Below, one piece after another: positions 37,778 to 46,931 of a stretch of 64,000 nucleotides of DNA. Under the pieces are notes generated by a model. It was not told the origin of the DNA, ran no database searches, and worked only from the letters and a program-made list of their open reading frames with translations. Each line of letters begins with the position of its first letter. Positions within the stretch are counted from its first letter, which is position 1. A program made the translations under genes and the position numbers. The stretch comes from Larkinella soli (lineage in GTDB: Bacteria; Bacteroidota; Bacteroidia; Cytophagales; Spirosomataceae): contig NZ_QTJY01000010.1 in assembly GCF_003703975.1 (NCBI RefSeq), positions 204,503-268,502 on the forward strand, in the 5' to 3' direction.

Positions 37778-38240
37778 CCCGTCTGATGATTTCGGTGAAA
37801 TAGTCTTTGATCACATCGTTGTCGATCGGCTCCTGATCGATCAGCCCGCCCTCGTTCCGGCTCACCGACTGAAACCAGGGGGAGCCTTCGACGTGCGTCC
37901 AGTTCGAGAGTTGGATCGCGTTGAAATCCTTGGCAATATCCCAGGCGAAATGGATGGAATCCTGTGCCTGAGCGTCGAGTTCTTCATCCCAGTCGCCGGG
38001 CGGCATAGGGGTGGTGATCGGGTTGTTGCCGAAGCGTTTGAAGCGGCCGTAGACATCCGGGATCACCGGGCCGTACGACCAAGCCTGAATCTTCTCCCGG
38101 ATCAGCGGTGTTTTGTGGCGGGCCAGATGCAGTCCGTGCGCCAGATAGATGAGTTTCTGCAACTTCATCGGCGTCAGCGGTTTGCCTTCGGCAATCGCCC
38201 GGTTTATAAACTGTTTGGCAATGGTCAATGCCGAGAACAT
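37764..38240 (-). CDS. Panacea-domain (SocA/DUF4065) protein, probable antitoxin
   Basis: 158 residues. The Panacea domain covers about 5-110: PMKLQKLIYLAHGLHLARH, then IQAWSYGPVIPDVYGRFKRFG, the two hallmark blocks. Proteins of this family include the proteolytic adaptor antitoxin SocA and the PanA antitoxins. The C-terminal 50 residues vary with the partner. It is upstream of, and overlapping, a gene for a two-helix membrane protein, the usual PanAT arrangement. A TATCTTTA close to the -7 consensus lies upstream on the minus strand. Whether the pair inhibits growth is unproven. Confidence 0.85.
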   Translation of the reverse strand: MFSALTIAKQFINRAIAEGKPLTPMKLQKLIYLAHGLHLARHKTPLIREKIQAWSYGPVIPDVYGRFKRFGNNPITTPMPPGDWDEELDAQAQDSIHFAWDIAKDFNAIQLSNWTHVEGSPWFQSVSRNEGGLIDQEPIDNDVIKDYFTEIIRRDAGE

Positions 38241-38339
38241 ACGTATCTTTTCTTTTGAGATTCCCGGCCCTCCGGCCTGATGACTTGAAAATCAACATTA
38301 AAGATACAACACGAACCCCTGATTTCCGCATCAATTTAC

Positions 38340-39581
38340 TTAGTGCGGTTCGGGATGCTCCAGTGTCGGTTCAACGGCAGTTTTGCGGCCTCTCTTCATG
38401 AACCGGGTGAGCGAATAGGCCCGGTTCAGATAGGCGACGATATCGGTTCCGTCGTCGCTCGGAAACAGGCCCCGGGTGCCGTGCAGGGCGTTGACGAAGA
38501 CGACGGCCGTCACGTCGTTCGGGAATTTCATCCAGATCGTCCGGATGCCCTGATAGCCGGAGAGCCGCAGATACCACCAGCCGTCGTGGTAGCGGATCGG
38601 CCCGTCGGTGGTGGTGCCGTTGAAACAGCCCAGCCCATTATTCAGCAGCGTATCCTTCCAGGCGGTGGTCAGCACGCCCTGGTCGGTGGTGGACAGGACG
38701 GTCGCATACAGTTTTCCGGCTTCGCGGGGAGTCAGGTGCCAGCCGTAGGCCCCCACGGTCGGGGTGAAATCACCCGCATTCCAGCCCGAAACCCCGGTAT
38801 TCGGGTAACTGTAGCCATAGGTGGGATCGCCGGCCGGCTGGTTGGCACCCACGCCCGAAATGCCGACTTTTTCAAGCACGTTTTTCCGGACGTAATCCTG
38901 GTATACCTGTTGGGTCTGCTGGTCGTCGATCACATCGTCGCCGGTAAACCTATACCCCAGCACGCCCGGAATCAGCACCCGGAACAGGCCGAAGTTGGCG
39001 TTCTGATAACAGTAGTTGCCCCGGCTCCCGGCTCTGACTCCCTTGAAAACCAGTTGTCTCAGCCCATACCAGACGTTCTCGCCGTAGGCCCCGTTAGCGC
39101 AGTTGGCCCCCAGCCCGATCAGCCCGCTGCGGTGGGTCATCAGATCCCGAAAGGTAATCTGGTCGATGTTTTCCCCGCGAATCCAGGAGGGCGGCAGATA
39201 AGGGGCGATTTTGTCGGTCGTCTTCAGGCCCTTTTCGGCCGCGAGGTGCAGGAAGGCCATGGCCGTCAGCGTCTTACTCATGCTGGCGACGTGCATTTTA
39301 GTATCTAAAGTGAACGGGCGTTCGCCCTCGGGCTCACTCAGCCGGGACTTCAGGCCACCGCTGCCGGAGGCCCGGATTTCCCCTTTCTCCAGAATCACAT
39401 AGGCGTAGCCGATCCGTTTAGCCTTCAGCGAGTCGTCCAGGGCTTTCCCGAAATACTCGAACCAGGTCATCGGCTTCGGCTCCACGGGGTCATCGCCCGA
39501 CTTCCGGCAGCCGTCGAGCAGGGCCGCGGTGAGCAGGAGCAGAAGAGCGGTTCGGATCGGAGTACGGAGAAAGGCGGCCAT
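38340..39581 (-). CDS. Serine hydrolase lipoprotein of the beta-lactamase class C family
   Basis: 413 residues with lipobox LLDGC (Cys 25). The catalytic SxxK is Ser 100 to Lys 103 (HVASMSKTL). The later Tyr motif is probably YGYSYPN, and the third box is less clear (HDGWWYL region). The family (PF00144) includes esterases, D-aminopeptidases and penicillin-binding proteins as well as AmpC, so an esterase or peptidase role is more likely than antibiotic resistance. It is a single gene on the minus strand. Confidence 0.88.
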   Translation of the reverse strand: MAAFLRTPIRTALLLLLTAALLDGCRKSGDDPVEPKPMTWFEYFGKALDDSLKAKRIGYAYVILEKGEIRASGSGGLKSRLSEPEGERPFTLDTKMHVASMSKTLTAMAFLHLAAEKGLKTTDKIAPYLPPSWIRGENIDQITFRDLMTHRSGLIGLGANCANGAYGENVWYGLRQLVFKGVRAGSRGNYCYQNANFGLFRVLIPGVLGYRFTGDDVIDDQQTQQVYQDYVRKNVLEKVGISGVGANQPAGDPTYGYSYPNTGVSGWNAGDFTPTVGAYGWHLTPREAGKLYATVLSTTDQGVLTTAWKDTLLNNGLGCFNGTTTDGPIRYHDGWWYLRLSGYQGIRTIWMKFPNDVTAVVFVNALHGTRGLFPSDDGTDIVAYLNRAYSLTRFMKRGRKTAVEPTLEHPEPH

Positions 39582-39644
39582 CGGCTTTCATTTTTCCGGA
39601 AGTTACGAATAAACCGGCCAGGTCTTCTAACCGTTCACGAAGAC

Positions 39645-39673
39645 AAAAAAGCCGACCAGAAACTCCGGTCGGC
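39645..39673 (-). terminator. Terminator of the minus-strand T9SS cargo gene
   Basis: Stem GCCGACC / GGTCGGC (39651-39657 and 39667-39673) with further pairing toward the loop. AAAAAA on the plus-strand left side gives a U-run for the minus transcript. It lies 28 bases past the stop at 39701. Confidence 0.75.
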
Positions 39674-39700
39674 TTTCCCAATTATTGCGAGATTTTAGCA

Positions 39701-40594
39701 CTATCGGGAGAGCGTCAGCGAGCGGACGAATTTGCGGCCGTCGCTGAGTCGAATGCTGTAGAAGTAAGTTCCGGCCGGCAGGTCGCGGCCGCGGTCCCGG
39801 CCATCCCAGGTATTCTGGTAGTCCTTGTCTTCCAGGATGACCGTACCGTTGCGGTCCAGAATCGTCAGTTCGGCCTTCAGCTGGCCCAGGTTCCGGATGA
39901 CGAAGCGGTCGTTCACCCCGTCACCATTGGGCGAGAAACCGTCGGGGATGACAAGTTCTCCATCGGCAACTGATGGAGATGACCCAGAGCAAATGGCCTT
40001 AAACGGCTTAATGGAAAGGCTTTCAAATATGCCGCCGGCTTTGACGGCATAGGCGTCATAATCAAATTCGTTCGTACCGGATTTTAAAATGATTTCGCTA
40101 AGTCCTGAAATCGGAAATGTCTTGTCATCATTCAACTGAATGATCGACTCATCCGACCGCTGCACGTCGACGATTTCGAATTCAAGCGTTGCAATCGGCA
40201 GCCAGGAAGCTCCGACAGACGCGGCACCTTTTTCAGAGCCACTGTAAAGAATATTCAGCGAAAGAACACCCCGGGAAATGCCCTCGACCGAGCCATTCAG
40301 GGAGAGCGGCCCGTAATTGAGGTCTGGCTGGTCACCGATACTGGAAAAATGATGATGACGGACCAGTACCGGCTTGTTTACCTGCCGGGCGTCGTAGGTC
40401 AGCCGGAAGTTGGCGTTACCCATCAGGAAAGACGACTTTTCATTATGAGCCTTAATCTCAAGGGCAACCTGAATCTTCTTGCCTGCACAGTCGGTGTTCT
40501 TTAGCTGAAGTCTAAGATCGAATTGTCCGTTCTGCGCCTTCACTGTGCCCAGGAGGAGGGCAAAAAACCCAAGAAAAGATAGTGTCCGCATCAT
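39701..40594 (-). CDS. T9SS type B cargo protein with cohesin-like N-terminal domain
   Basis: 297 residues with a signal peptide (SFLGFFALLLGTVKAQ). The N-terminal beta-sandwich (about 20-165; SSFLMGNANFRLTYDARQVN, then a long LSLNILYSG strand) resembles the cohesin-like domain of the neighbouring broken gene. The C-terminal 85 residues are the gliding-motility/type B sorting domain (DGFSPNGDGVNDRFVI to LPAGTYFYSIRLSDG), which routes the protein through the type IX secretion system to the surface. Export route is established for the family; the ligand is unknown. Confidence 0.9.
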   Translation of the reverse strand: MMRTLSFLGFFALLLGTVKAQNGQFDLRLQLKNTDCAGKKIQVALEIKAHNEKSSFLMGNANFRLTYDARQVNKPVLVRHHHFSSIGDQPDLNYGPLSLNGSVEGISRGVLSLNILYSGSEKGAASVGASWLPIATLEFEIVDVQRSDESIIQLNDDKTFPISGLSEIILKSGTNEFDYDAYAVKAGGIFESLSIKPFKAICSGSSPSVADGELVIPDGFSPNGDGVNDRFVIRNLGQLKAELTILDRNGTVILEDKDYQNTWDGRDRGRDLPAGTYFYSIRLSDGRKFVRSLTLSR

Positions 40595-40691
40595 ACAGTT
40601 ATAGCCATTGAATTTTCATACGCACCCCCGTCCGCCGGAGAATCGGAATCCGGGCATCCGGCTAAGTACTTAGCCGGATGCCCAAACCTTG

Positions 40692-42304
40692 TTAATGAGG
40701 CACTTTTGAATATCTGCCGTTATTTTTCTTCCACAGAACGCTGTCGTTGAAATTGACGTCGGCATCCAGGTTAAAATCCCCATAGCGGTACTGGTCAAAG
40801 ATTCCGCTTTCATCCTTCCAGAGCTTACTGTCGTAGAAGTTCACGTCGAAGTTGTCGTAGAACAGATCCTTCTTGCCGTCACCGCCGTACATCATCCACT
40901 TGCCGTCGATCTGGATCTGCCCGAACGACGGGGGATCGCTGATGGTGTAGGAATCCTGTACGGTGAAATCATAGAAGATCTTGTTGTTGGCGATCGCTAC
41001 CTTCGTCGGCGACATGACCCCCATATGGTTCCGGTGCTCAATAACCACATGATACTGGCCGTCCGGAATCGTGAAGCACGGGTTGACGAAGGTGATCCGG
41101 CCGTCGTCGTGGAGCAGGCCCGCCACCCGGAACACCGGCGTGGTCGTCTGGGCATCCGTCCGCAGCGATACCAGTACCCAGTCGACGATGTCGGCGTCGT
41201 AGGTCGTCAGGGCCTCGGTTCCGGTGTAATTCCACGGAGCCGTCTTGTAAGGCTGACCGGCCGGCGTCGGAACCGCAAACTGGCCGATGGGCGTCTGGCC
41301 CGGCAGCAGGCCGCGCTGGTTGAGCGTCGTGTTCATCTTGTGGGTCGCGGTGTTGTACGGCCCTTCGAGCAGCACTTTCAGCTCCATCGTCAGACAGGTT
41401 GGGCAGGTGCCCGGGTTGACGAACAGCGGTATTTCGATGTTCGGCGACGACAGATTTCCGCTGTCGGTGACCCGGACGAAGGCCTTGTCGTTCCCCGTAA
41501 AACCGGCAACCGGTTTATAGGTGATACATACCCGGTGGGTCACGTTGTCGACCACCGCCGTGAGGCTGCCGTGCTGCGGCTGGGTCACCACCGTCACGGT
41601 ATGCGTGTCGTCGGCATTCGAGTCGATGATCGGCATACAGGCCGAGGTGGTCGACGAGCAGTTCGAGACGACCGGCACGGCAGCCAGCGAGGGCGGATTC
41701 GGCAGATCGACCACCAGGATCGGCACTTCGACGGTCGTACACAGGTTCGTCTGATCGCAGATCGTGACGCAAACCTTATCCGGACCAGTGTAGCCGGCTT
41801 TCGGAAAATCTGGTCCGTATGCCAGATGAGCGGGAAACAATTATTCTGGATACGTTCCGTGTCAATGATGGTGAAGCCGATGCAGGAGACGGTGGTCCAT
41901 TCGGTCGGCACGAGTTTGGGAGCTACCCCCGAGTTATTATATAAGGTATTCAGCGAGACGGTACCGACGGTGGGGCCGGCGGTGCTGCCGTTGAGGTTCT
42001 GGGGCTGATAGCGGTTGTCGGAAGCGGGGGCGATGCTGGAGAAGTTGGTTTGTTCGAGCAGGACCGGGTCCTGGATCAGCCGGGTGTCGTAGTCGAAGCG
42101 GTAGTTGGCGTCCCCCATCAGGAACGTACTGTCGGCGGTGCTGGATTTCACCTGCACGAGGATAACGGCCCTGCCGGCGCTGCAGTCGACGGATTTGACC
42201 AGGAACCGGACGTGAAACCTTCCCTTAGCCTGCTGGCCCTGGGCCAGAGCCGCCGTCATAAACACCCCGAAAAGAAGAATCAGGAGGTATAACTTCCGTC
42301 TCAT
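40692..42304 (-). pseudogene. Frameshifted secreted protein: cohesin-like, Ig-like repeats, dockerin-like end
   Basis: The first frame runs from ATG 42304: a signal peptide (LILLFGVFMTAALAQ), then a cohesin-like domain (STFLMGDANYRFDYDTRLIQ) that stays good to about TDQIF. The rest continues in another frame, with GYTGPDKVCVTICDQTNLC, Ig-like repeats, and a C-terminal pair of acidic repeats (DLFYDNFDVNFYDSKLWK and DFNLDADVNFNDSVLWKK) like dockerin or EF-hand calcium loops. The shift lies near 41800-41810 and some 20-30 residues of the expected domain end also seem missing. It may be a genuine deletion or an assembly error in a repetitive gene. A paralogue with the same first domain is at 39701. 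Confidence 0.78.
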
Positions 42305-42748
42305 AAGCGAATTATCATGAATATACAAAACTATGTACAAACAAGCCGTGCTATAGTTTCGTCCCATTGTTCTGTACGTTCGACATCGGGACGGCCGGGC
42401 TTTACTACTGTAGACTGCGGGGGCGGTAAAAAGTCACATTCCCGTCTCATTCATCCGAATTTTTCCAGTAGAATTACCGAACATCGCCGAAGCACCGAAC
42501 TTACGCAACAACCATGCCAGTAATCGACTAAGGATTTCATCAGGGCGTAAATACGCTTAGTGGATAAATGTAAAATTATTCTGCGGTTGTATCAGGAGAG
42601 ACGATAATCCGCCGGACCGGTTTCCGGCGGGTCAGCCGGGTTATTCCGGGCCGGCCCGGCTTCCCGGATCTTTTTGCAAAAATGATGCCGTTCGATTAAC
42701 GAGGGTACGTATGTGTGCAGGTTCCCGGTTTCATAACCAATTCGTAGC
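42305..42748. other. Divergent intergenic region, no gene seen
   Basis: About 440 bases between the minus-strand cohesin-like gene and the plus-strand coaX. The left half is AT-rich and presumably holds the minus-strand promoter. No RNA gene or strong inverted repeat was recognised. Confidence 0.4.
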
Positions 42749-42756
42749 TATCTTTG
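42749..42756 (+). promoter_or_regulatory. -7 promoter element of coaX
   Basis: TATCTTTG matches TAnnTTTG, 30 bases before the coaX ATG at 42787. The -33 region is not convincing. Confidence 0.5.
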
Positions 42757-42786
42757 CGGCTTCTACATAAAAAGCTGTACCCAAGT

Positions 42787-43611
42787 ATGTTTCTGGCCGT
42801 CGATGCAGGCAATTCCGATACCGTATTCGGATTATATGATGAGCAGGGCTGGCGTAACCTCTGGCGAACCCGGTCGTTACTGGAAGATCCGATGATGGCC
42901 TACGCGGCCGATTTTTCCTCCCTCGACCCGCTTTCGGCGGATCTGGGTTCGGTCGACCGCTACGAACGCCTGTTGCGATTGTGGTTTCTGGAAGCGGACG
43001 TACCGCTGGGGGTGGTGGATTCCATCGTCATCAGTAGCGTGGTGCCGGAACTGACGCCGACGCTGCGGACCACGATCACGCGGCTTTTCGACCGGGAGCC
43101 GGTGGTGATCGGCCCGGCGGTGTACCCGGCGCTGCCGCTGCAGATTCTGCGGCCCTACGCCATCGGCACCGACCTGGTCGCCAACGCGATGGCGGCTTTT
43201 GTGAGCTACCGGAAAAACTGCGTGGTGGTGGATTTCGGCACGGCCATGACCTTCACGACGGTTTCGGCCGAGGGGAAGATTCTGGGCGTGGCGATTGCTC
43301 CGGGCCTGAAAACCGCCGTCCGTTCGCTGTTTGCCAATACGGCCCAGCTGCCCGAGGTGCCGCTGATTCTGCCCGAATCGGCGCTCGGCACGAGCACCGC
43401 CCACGCCATCCAGGCCGGAGTCGTGCTGGGCTATGAGGGCCTGATCCGGACGCTGATCGAGCGCACCCGCGCCGAACTCGACGGCGACTGCATCGCCATC
43501 GCGACCGGCGGCCTCGTCTCGGCCATCCCGACCCTCCACGGCGAATTCGCCGACATTCGCCCTACGCTTACCCTCGACGGTATCCGGGAAATCGGACTGC
43601 GGGTGTATTGA
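42787..43611 (+). CDS. coaX: Type III pantothenate kinase
   Basis: 274 residues from the ATG at 42787, chosen because the ATP-phosphate motif DAGNSDT then starts at residue 6 as in the family. The catalytic region is YAIGTDLVANAMAA and the second phosphate motif is DFGTAMTF. It phosphorylates pantothenate in the first step of coenzyme A synthesis, is cytosolic, and is insensitive to CoA feedback (family knowledge). A palindromic repeat lies directly after its stop. Confidence 0.94.
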   Translation: MFLAVDAGNSDTVFGLYDEQGWRNLWRTRSLLEDPMMAYAADFSSLDPLSADLGSVDRYERLLRLWFLEADVPLGVVDSIVISSVVPELTPTLRTTITRLFDREPVVIGPAVYPALPLQILRPYAIGTDLVANAMAAFVSYRKNCVVVDFGTAMTFTTVSAEGKILGVAIAPGLKTAVRSLFANTAQLPEVPLILPESALGTSTAHAIQAGVVLGYEGLIRTLIERTRAELDGDCIAIATGGLVSAIPTLHGEFADIRPTLTLDGIREIGLRVY

Positions 43612-43620
43612 AAAGGCCGG

Positions 43621-43716
43621 ACCCCCCCAACCCCTCCTTGCTAAGGAGGGGCTTTGCTCCGCCGTTTATAAAGCCCTGCGAAGCCACCCCTCAGCAAGGA
43701 GGGGCCGGCGGGGGTT
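43621..43716. repeat. Paired palindromic repeat (family A) after coaX
   Basis: Left unit CCCCTCCTTGCTAAGGAGGGG with a C/A-rich lead, a roughly 35-base spacer, then right unit CCCCTCAGCAAGGAGGGG with a G-rich end (GGCGGGGGTT). The arms also pair across the spacer. The right unit overlaps the 3' end of the Arc-type gene. Confidence 0.8.
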
Positions 43717-43873
43717 GATCCTCCTTTCTCCCCTTCCGCTTGCGCAGGGCTTCGTGGAGGATGAACTCGATCTGGCCGTTGACGCTCCGGAACTCCTCCT
43801 GCGCCCAGCGTTCGAGTTCCTTCATCGTCTCGGGGTTGATGCGTAATACAAAGGCTTTTTTTTCTGCCGCCAT
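43691..43873 (-). CDS. Arc-type ribbon-helix-helix DNA-binding protein
   Basis: 60 residues. The Arc-like fold is seen at about 5-45: AFVLRINPETMKELERWAQE (beta strand and helix A), then FRSVNGQIEFILHEALRKR (helix B). It is encoded 3 bases after the SPFH gene on the same strand, a conserved Bacteroidota pair. The last codons (PPPAPPC) and the stop lie inside a family A palindromic repeat, so the C-terminus was probably altered by that repeat. DNA target unknown; control of its own operon is possible. Confidence 0.82.
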   Translation of the reverse strand: MAAEKKAFVLRINPETMKELERWAQEEFRSVNGQIEFILHEALRKRKGRKEDQPPPAPPC

Positions 43874-43876
43874 GCC

Positions 43877-44728
43877 TTAACTGTACAGCGTCCCCGCGTT
43901 GACGACCGGACTGACGTTTTTCTCTCCGCACAAAACGACGAGCAGATTGCTGACCATGGCAGCCCGGCGTTCCTCATCCAGATGGACGACCTGCTTTTCG
44001 GCCAGCCGGGCGAGGGCCATTTCCACCATGCCGACGGCCCCGTCGACGATCTGCTTGCGGGCGGCTACGACGGCCGTGGCCTGCTGGCGCTGGAGCATGG
44101 CCCCCGCGATTTCGGGCGCATAGGCCAGGTGGCTGATCCGGGCTTCGATAACGTCGACCCCCGCCCGCTCCAGGCGCTCGTTCAGCTCCTGTTCGAGCAG
44201 CCCGTTGATGCGGCCGGTGCTGTCGCGCAGGGTTACGGTGGCGTCTTCGTCCTCCATACTGTCGTAGGCGTTGGTGCTGGCCAGGTGGCGCACCGCGGCC
44301 TCGGACTGAATCTGGACGAACAACTGGTAGTCGTCGACCTCGAACAGGGCCCGGGCCGTATCGGCTACGCGCCAGACCACCACGGCGGCAATCTCGATGG
44401 GGTTCCCCATTTTGTCGTTCACCTTCAGCGTCTGGCCGTTGAGGTTGCGGGCCCGGAGACTGATTTTTTTCCGGGAAAACAGGGGATTCATCCAGCGCAG
44501 CCCGGTCTGTTTCATGGTGCCCATATAGTCACCGAAGAAGGTCGTCACCACGCCCTCGTTGGGGTTGATCACGGTCAGCCCGATGAGCAGGATGACCCCG
44601 GTCAGGAAGGAAATGACCGCGAGTGCCACGGCGTCGTTCAGGACGGCATAAGCCGCTACGCCAATCAGCACGAGGCCGAGCAGCAGCATCAAATAACCGG
44701 AAGCGGACGTAAGATTCTTTTCTGTCAT
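43877..44728 (-). CDS. SPFH/band-7 domain membrane protein
   Basis: 283 residues from the ATG at 44728; an upstream in-frame start would add 30 unlikely residues. Two N-terminal membrane helices (about 10-55) precede the SPFH domain (about 60-230; [40 protein letters not shown]) and an alpha-helical end ([20 protein letters not shown]). This layout matches bacterial slipin/prohibitin-like proteins that form membrane oligomers. It is followed at once by the Arc-type gene. The role is scaffold-like and otherwise unknown. Confidence 0.9.
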   Translation of the reverse strand: MTEKNLTSASGYLMLLLGLVLIGVAAYAVLNDAVALAVISFLTGVILLIGLTVINPNEGVVTTFFGDYMGTMKQTGLRWMNPLFSRKKISLRARNLNGQTLKVNDKMGNPIEIAAVVVWRVADTARALFEVDDYQLFVQIQSEAAVRHLASTNAYDSMEDEDATVTLRDSTGRINGLLEQELNERLERAGVDVIEARISHLAYAPEIAGAMLQRQQATAVVAARKQIVDGAVGMVEMALARLAEKQVVHLDEERRAAMVSNLLVVLCGEKNVSPVVNAGTLYS

Positions 44729-44813
44729 GGTCGTAGGGATGATAGCATTTTGATAGCACAATGATAATAGAATTTTTGAATCTTCCGCACGGTTTTTGGG
44801 ATGAACGGTCCGG

Positions 44814-44859
44814 ACCACCCCCCGGCCCCCTCCTTGCCAAGGAGGGGTCGGGGGGTGGT
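44814..44859. repeat. Palindromic repeat (family A), single copy
   Basis: ACCACCCCCCG, then CCCCTCCTTGCCAAGGAGGGG, then a C/G-complementary G-rich end (CGGGGGGTGGT). The whole 46 bases fold into one hairpin with one mismatch. It lies between the SPFH gene and lysS. Confidence 0.8.
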
Positions 44860-44896
44860 TTTCCGCGTTAGCCGTGGTCCTGTTACCGGTTCCCCT

Positions 44897-44904
44897 TATA
44901 TTTG
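44897..44904 (+). promoter_or_regulatory. -7 promoter element of lysS
   Basis: TATATTTG matches TAnnTTTG exactly, 21 bases before the lysS ATG, implying a short leader of about 15 bases. Confidence 0.5.
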
Positions 44905-44925
44905 CAAATCTTTTCAGATTTCAAG

Positions 44926-46656
44926 ATGATACTGAGCGAACAGGAGATCAACCGGCGCAACAAGCGCGAGGAATTAATGCGGATGGGCATCGACCCCTAC
45001 CCCGCCGAATTATTCGAGGTCAACGTGACGGCGGCCGACATCCATAAAAACTACGATCGCAACAAGACCGACTATAAAGGCATCTCCATCGCCGGGCGGC
45101 TGATGGGCTTCCGGATCATGGGCAGCGCGTCGTTTGCCGAGCTGCAGGACGCCACCGGCCGCATCCAGCTCTATTTCCGGCGCGACGACCTCTGCCCCGG
45201 CGAAGACAAATCGCTGTATAACGTCGTGTTCAAGAAATTACTCGACATCGGCGACATCATCGGCGTCAAAGGCTACGTCTTCACGACCCAGACGGGCGAA
45301 ATCTCGATCCACGTCAACGAGTTCCGGTTGCTGACCAAGTCGCTGCGGCCGCTTCCGGTGGTGAAGGAGGTGGTCGACGAGCAGGGTAACCGGCAGGTCT
45401 ACGACGCCTTCTCGGACCCCGAACAGCGCTACCGCCAGCGGTATGTCGATCTGATCGTCAACCCGGAAGTCCGCAACGTGTTTCTCCGGCGGACGCAGCT
45501 CGTCAACTCCATCCGGACGTTCCTGACCAACCGGGGCTATCTGGAGGTCGAGACGCCCGTTCTCCAGCCCATCCACGGCGGAGCGGCCGCCCGGCCGTTC
45601 CGGACGCACCACAACACGCTGGACATGACCCTCTATCTGCGGATCGCCAATGAGCTGTATCTCAAGCGGCTGATCGTCGGCGGCTACGACGGGGTCTTCG
45701 AGTTTGCGAAGGATTTCCGGAACGAGGGCATGAGCCGGTTCCACAACCCCGAGTTTACTCAGGTGGAGTTGTATGTGGCTTACAAGGATTATAACTGGAT
45801 GATGAACCTCATCGAGGAAATGATCGAAAAAATCGCGCTGGACCTGCACGGCACCACCGAGGTGACCGTCGGCGAACACGTGATCAATTTCCAGCGGCCC
45901 TGGAAGCGCCTGACCATGTTCGAGGCCATCCGGGAATACACGGGCGTCGACGTCTCGGAAATGGGCGAGGAACAGCTTCGCGGGGTGGCCGAAAGCCGCG
46001 GCCTCGAAACCGATGCGTCGATGGGCAAATCGAAGCTGATCGACGAGCTGTTCGGCGAGGCTGTGGAACCGAATCTGATCCAGCCGACCTTCATTACGGA
46101 TTACCCCGTCGAGATGTCACCCCTGACCAAGAAACACCGCAGCAAAACCGGTTTGGTCGAGCGCTTCGAGGCCATCTGCAACGGCAAGGAGATTGCCAAC
46201 GCCTATTCCGAGCTGAACGACCCCATCGACCAGCGGGCCCGCTTCGAGGAGCAGCTCGAACTGGCGAAGCGGGGCGACGAGGAAGCCATGGCGATGGACG
46301 AGGATTTTCTGCGGGCGCTCGAATACGGTATGCCCCCGACGGCCGGCGTCGGCCTGGGCATCGACCGCCTGACGATGATCATGACCAACCAGCCGTCGAT
46401 TCAGGATGTGCTGTTCTTCCCCCAGATGCGTCCCGAGAAAAAGGCCGAGGTCTCGACCGAAGCCGACTACGAACAGCGGGGCATCCCGGCGGGCTGGATT
46501 CCGGCCCTCCAGAAAATGGGTTACCTGAACGTCGGTCAGCTGAACGGCGCCAACCCGAACAAGATTTTCAACGACCTCGGCGGGATGCGCAAAAAACTCA
46601 AACTGGACGTGCCGATGCCGACGCCCGACGAGGTAAAGCAATGGACGGCCTCCTGA
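44926..46656 (+). CDS. lysS: Lysine--tRNA ligase, class II
   Basis: 576 residues from the ATG at 44926. The N-terminal OB-fold anticodon domain (about 55-150; [20 protein letters not shown]) is followed by the class II core with motif 2 ([20 protein letters not shown]) and motif 3 ([13 protein letters not shown]). A C-terminal extension of about 70 residues ([14 protein letters not shown] to KLKLDVPMP) resembles a helix-hairpin-like module and is typical of Bacteroidota LysS. It charges tRNA-Lys in the cytosol. It has its own promoter and terminator. Confidence 0.97.
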   Translation: MILSEQEINRRNKREELMRMGIDPYPAELFEVNVTAADIHKNYDRNKTDYKGISIAGRLMGFRIMGSASFAELQDATGRIQLYFRRDDLCPGEDKSLYNVVFKKLLDIGDIIGVKGYVFTTQTGEISIHVNEFRLLTKSLRPLPVVKEVVDEQGNRQVYDAFSDPEQRYRQRYVDLIVNPEVRNVFLRRTQLVNSIRTFLTNRGYLEVETPVLQPIHGGAAARPFRTHHNTLDMTLYLRIANELYLKRLIVGGYDGVFEFAKDFRNEGMSRFHNPEFTQVELYVAYKDYNWMMNLIEEMIEKIALDLHGTTEVTVGEHVINFQRPWKRLTMFEAIREYTGVDVSEMGEEQLRGVAESRGLETDASMGKSKLIDELFGEAVEPNLIQPTFITDYPVEMSPLTKKHRSKTGLVERFEAICNGKEIANAYSELNDPIDQRARFEEQLELAKRGDEEAMAMDEDFLRALEYGMPPTAGVGLGIDRLTMIMTNQPSIQDVLFFPQMRPEKKAEVSTEADYEQRGIPAGWIPALQKMGYLNVGQLNGANPNKIFNDLGGMRKKLKLDVPMPTPDEVKQWTAS

Positions 46657-46675
46657 CGATTGCGCTTGGAATGGT

Positions 46676-46708
46676 AAAAAAGCAACGGCGCCTGTCGTTG
46701 CTTTTTTA
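46676..46708 (+). terminator. Intrinsic terminator of lysS
   Basis: AAAAA, stem AGCAACG / CGTTGCT (46681-46687 and 46696-46702), then TTTTTT; about 20 bases after the lysS stop. Confidence 0.9.
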
Positions 46709-46900
46709 TTGATATTCAGAATCTTTCATCCCTATTTTAGTACCATTCCCGGCACCCGGTTCAGCACTATCCTCAGCACAGTTTCCCGTATGGAAACCGG
46801 CACCGGTTCAAGTACTGCTCTGACTATTAAAATCAGTACCGGAACCGCCCACTGAATCCGCCACTAAAACGAAAATCGAAACGAACACGAAACTTAACTA

Positions 46901-46908
46901 TATATTTG
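46901..46908 (+). promoter_or_regulatory. -7 promoter element of the parA-like gene
   Basis: TATATTTG matches TAnnTTTG, 23 bases before the ATG at 46932. Confidence 0.5.
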
Positions 46909-46931
46909 TATGCTTAAACAATACAACAGAT

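Noticed and set aside
38340..39581. Antibiotic-resistance beta-lactamase
   Set aside because: Only the general SxxK serine-hydrolase motif is clear; lipoprotein anchoring and the divergent later boxes fit an esterase or peptidase better.
43641..43931. A 96-codon minus-strand frame overlapping the Arc-type gene
   Set aside because: It is the out-of-frame shadow of the Arc-type and SPFH genes and consists largely of repeat-derived codons.
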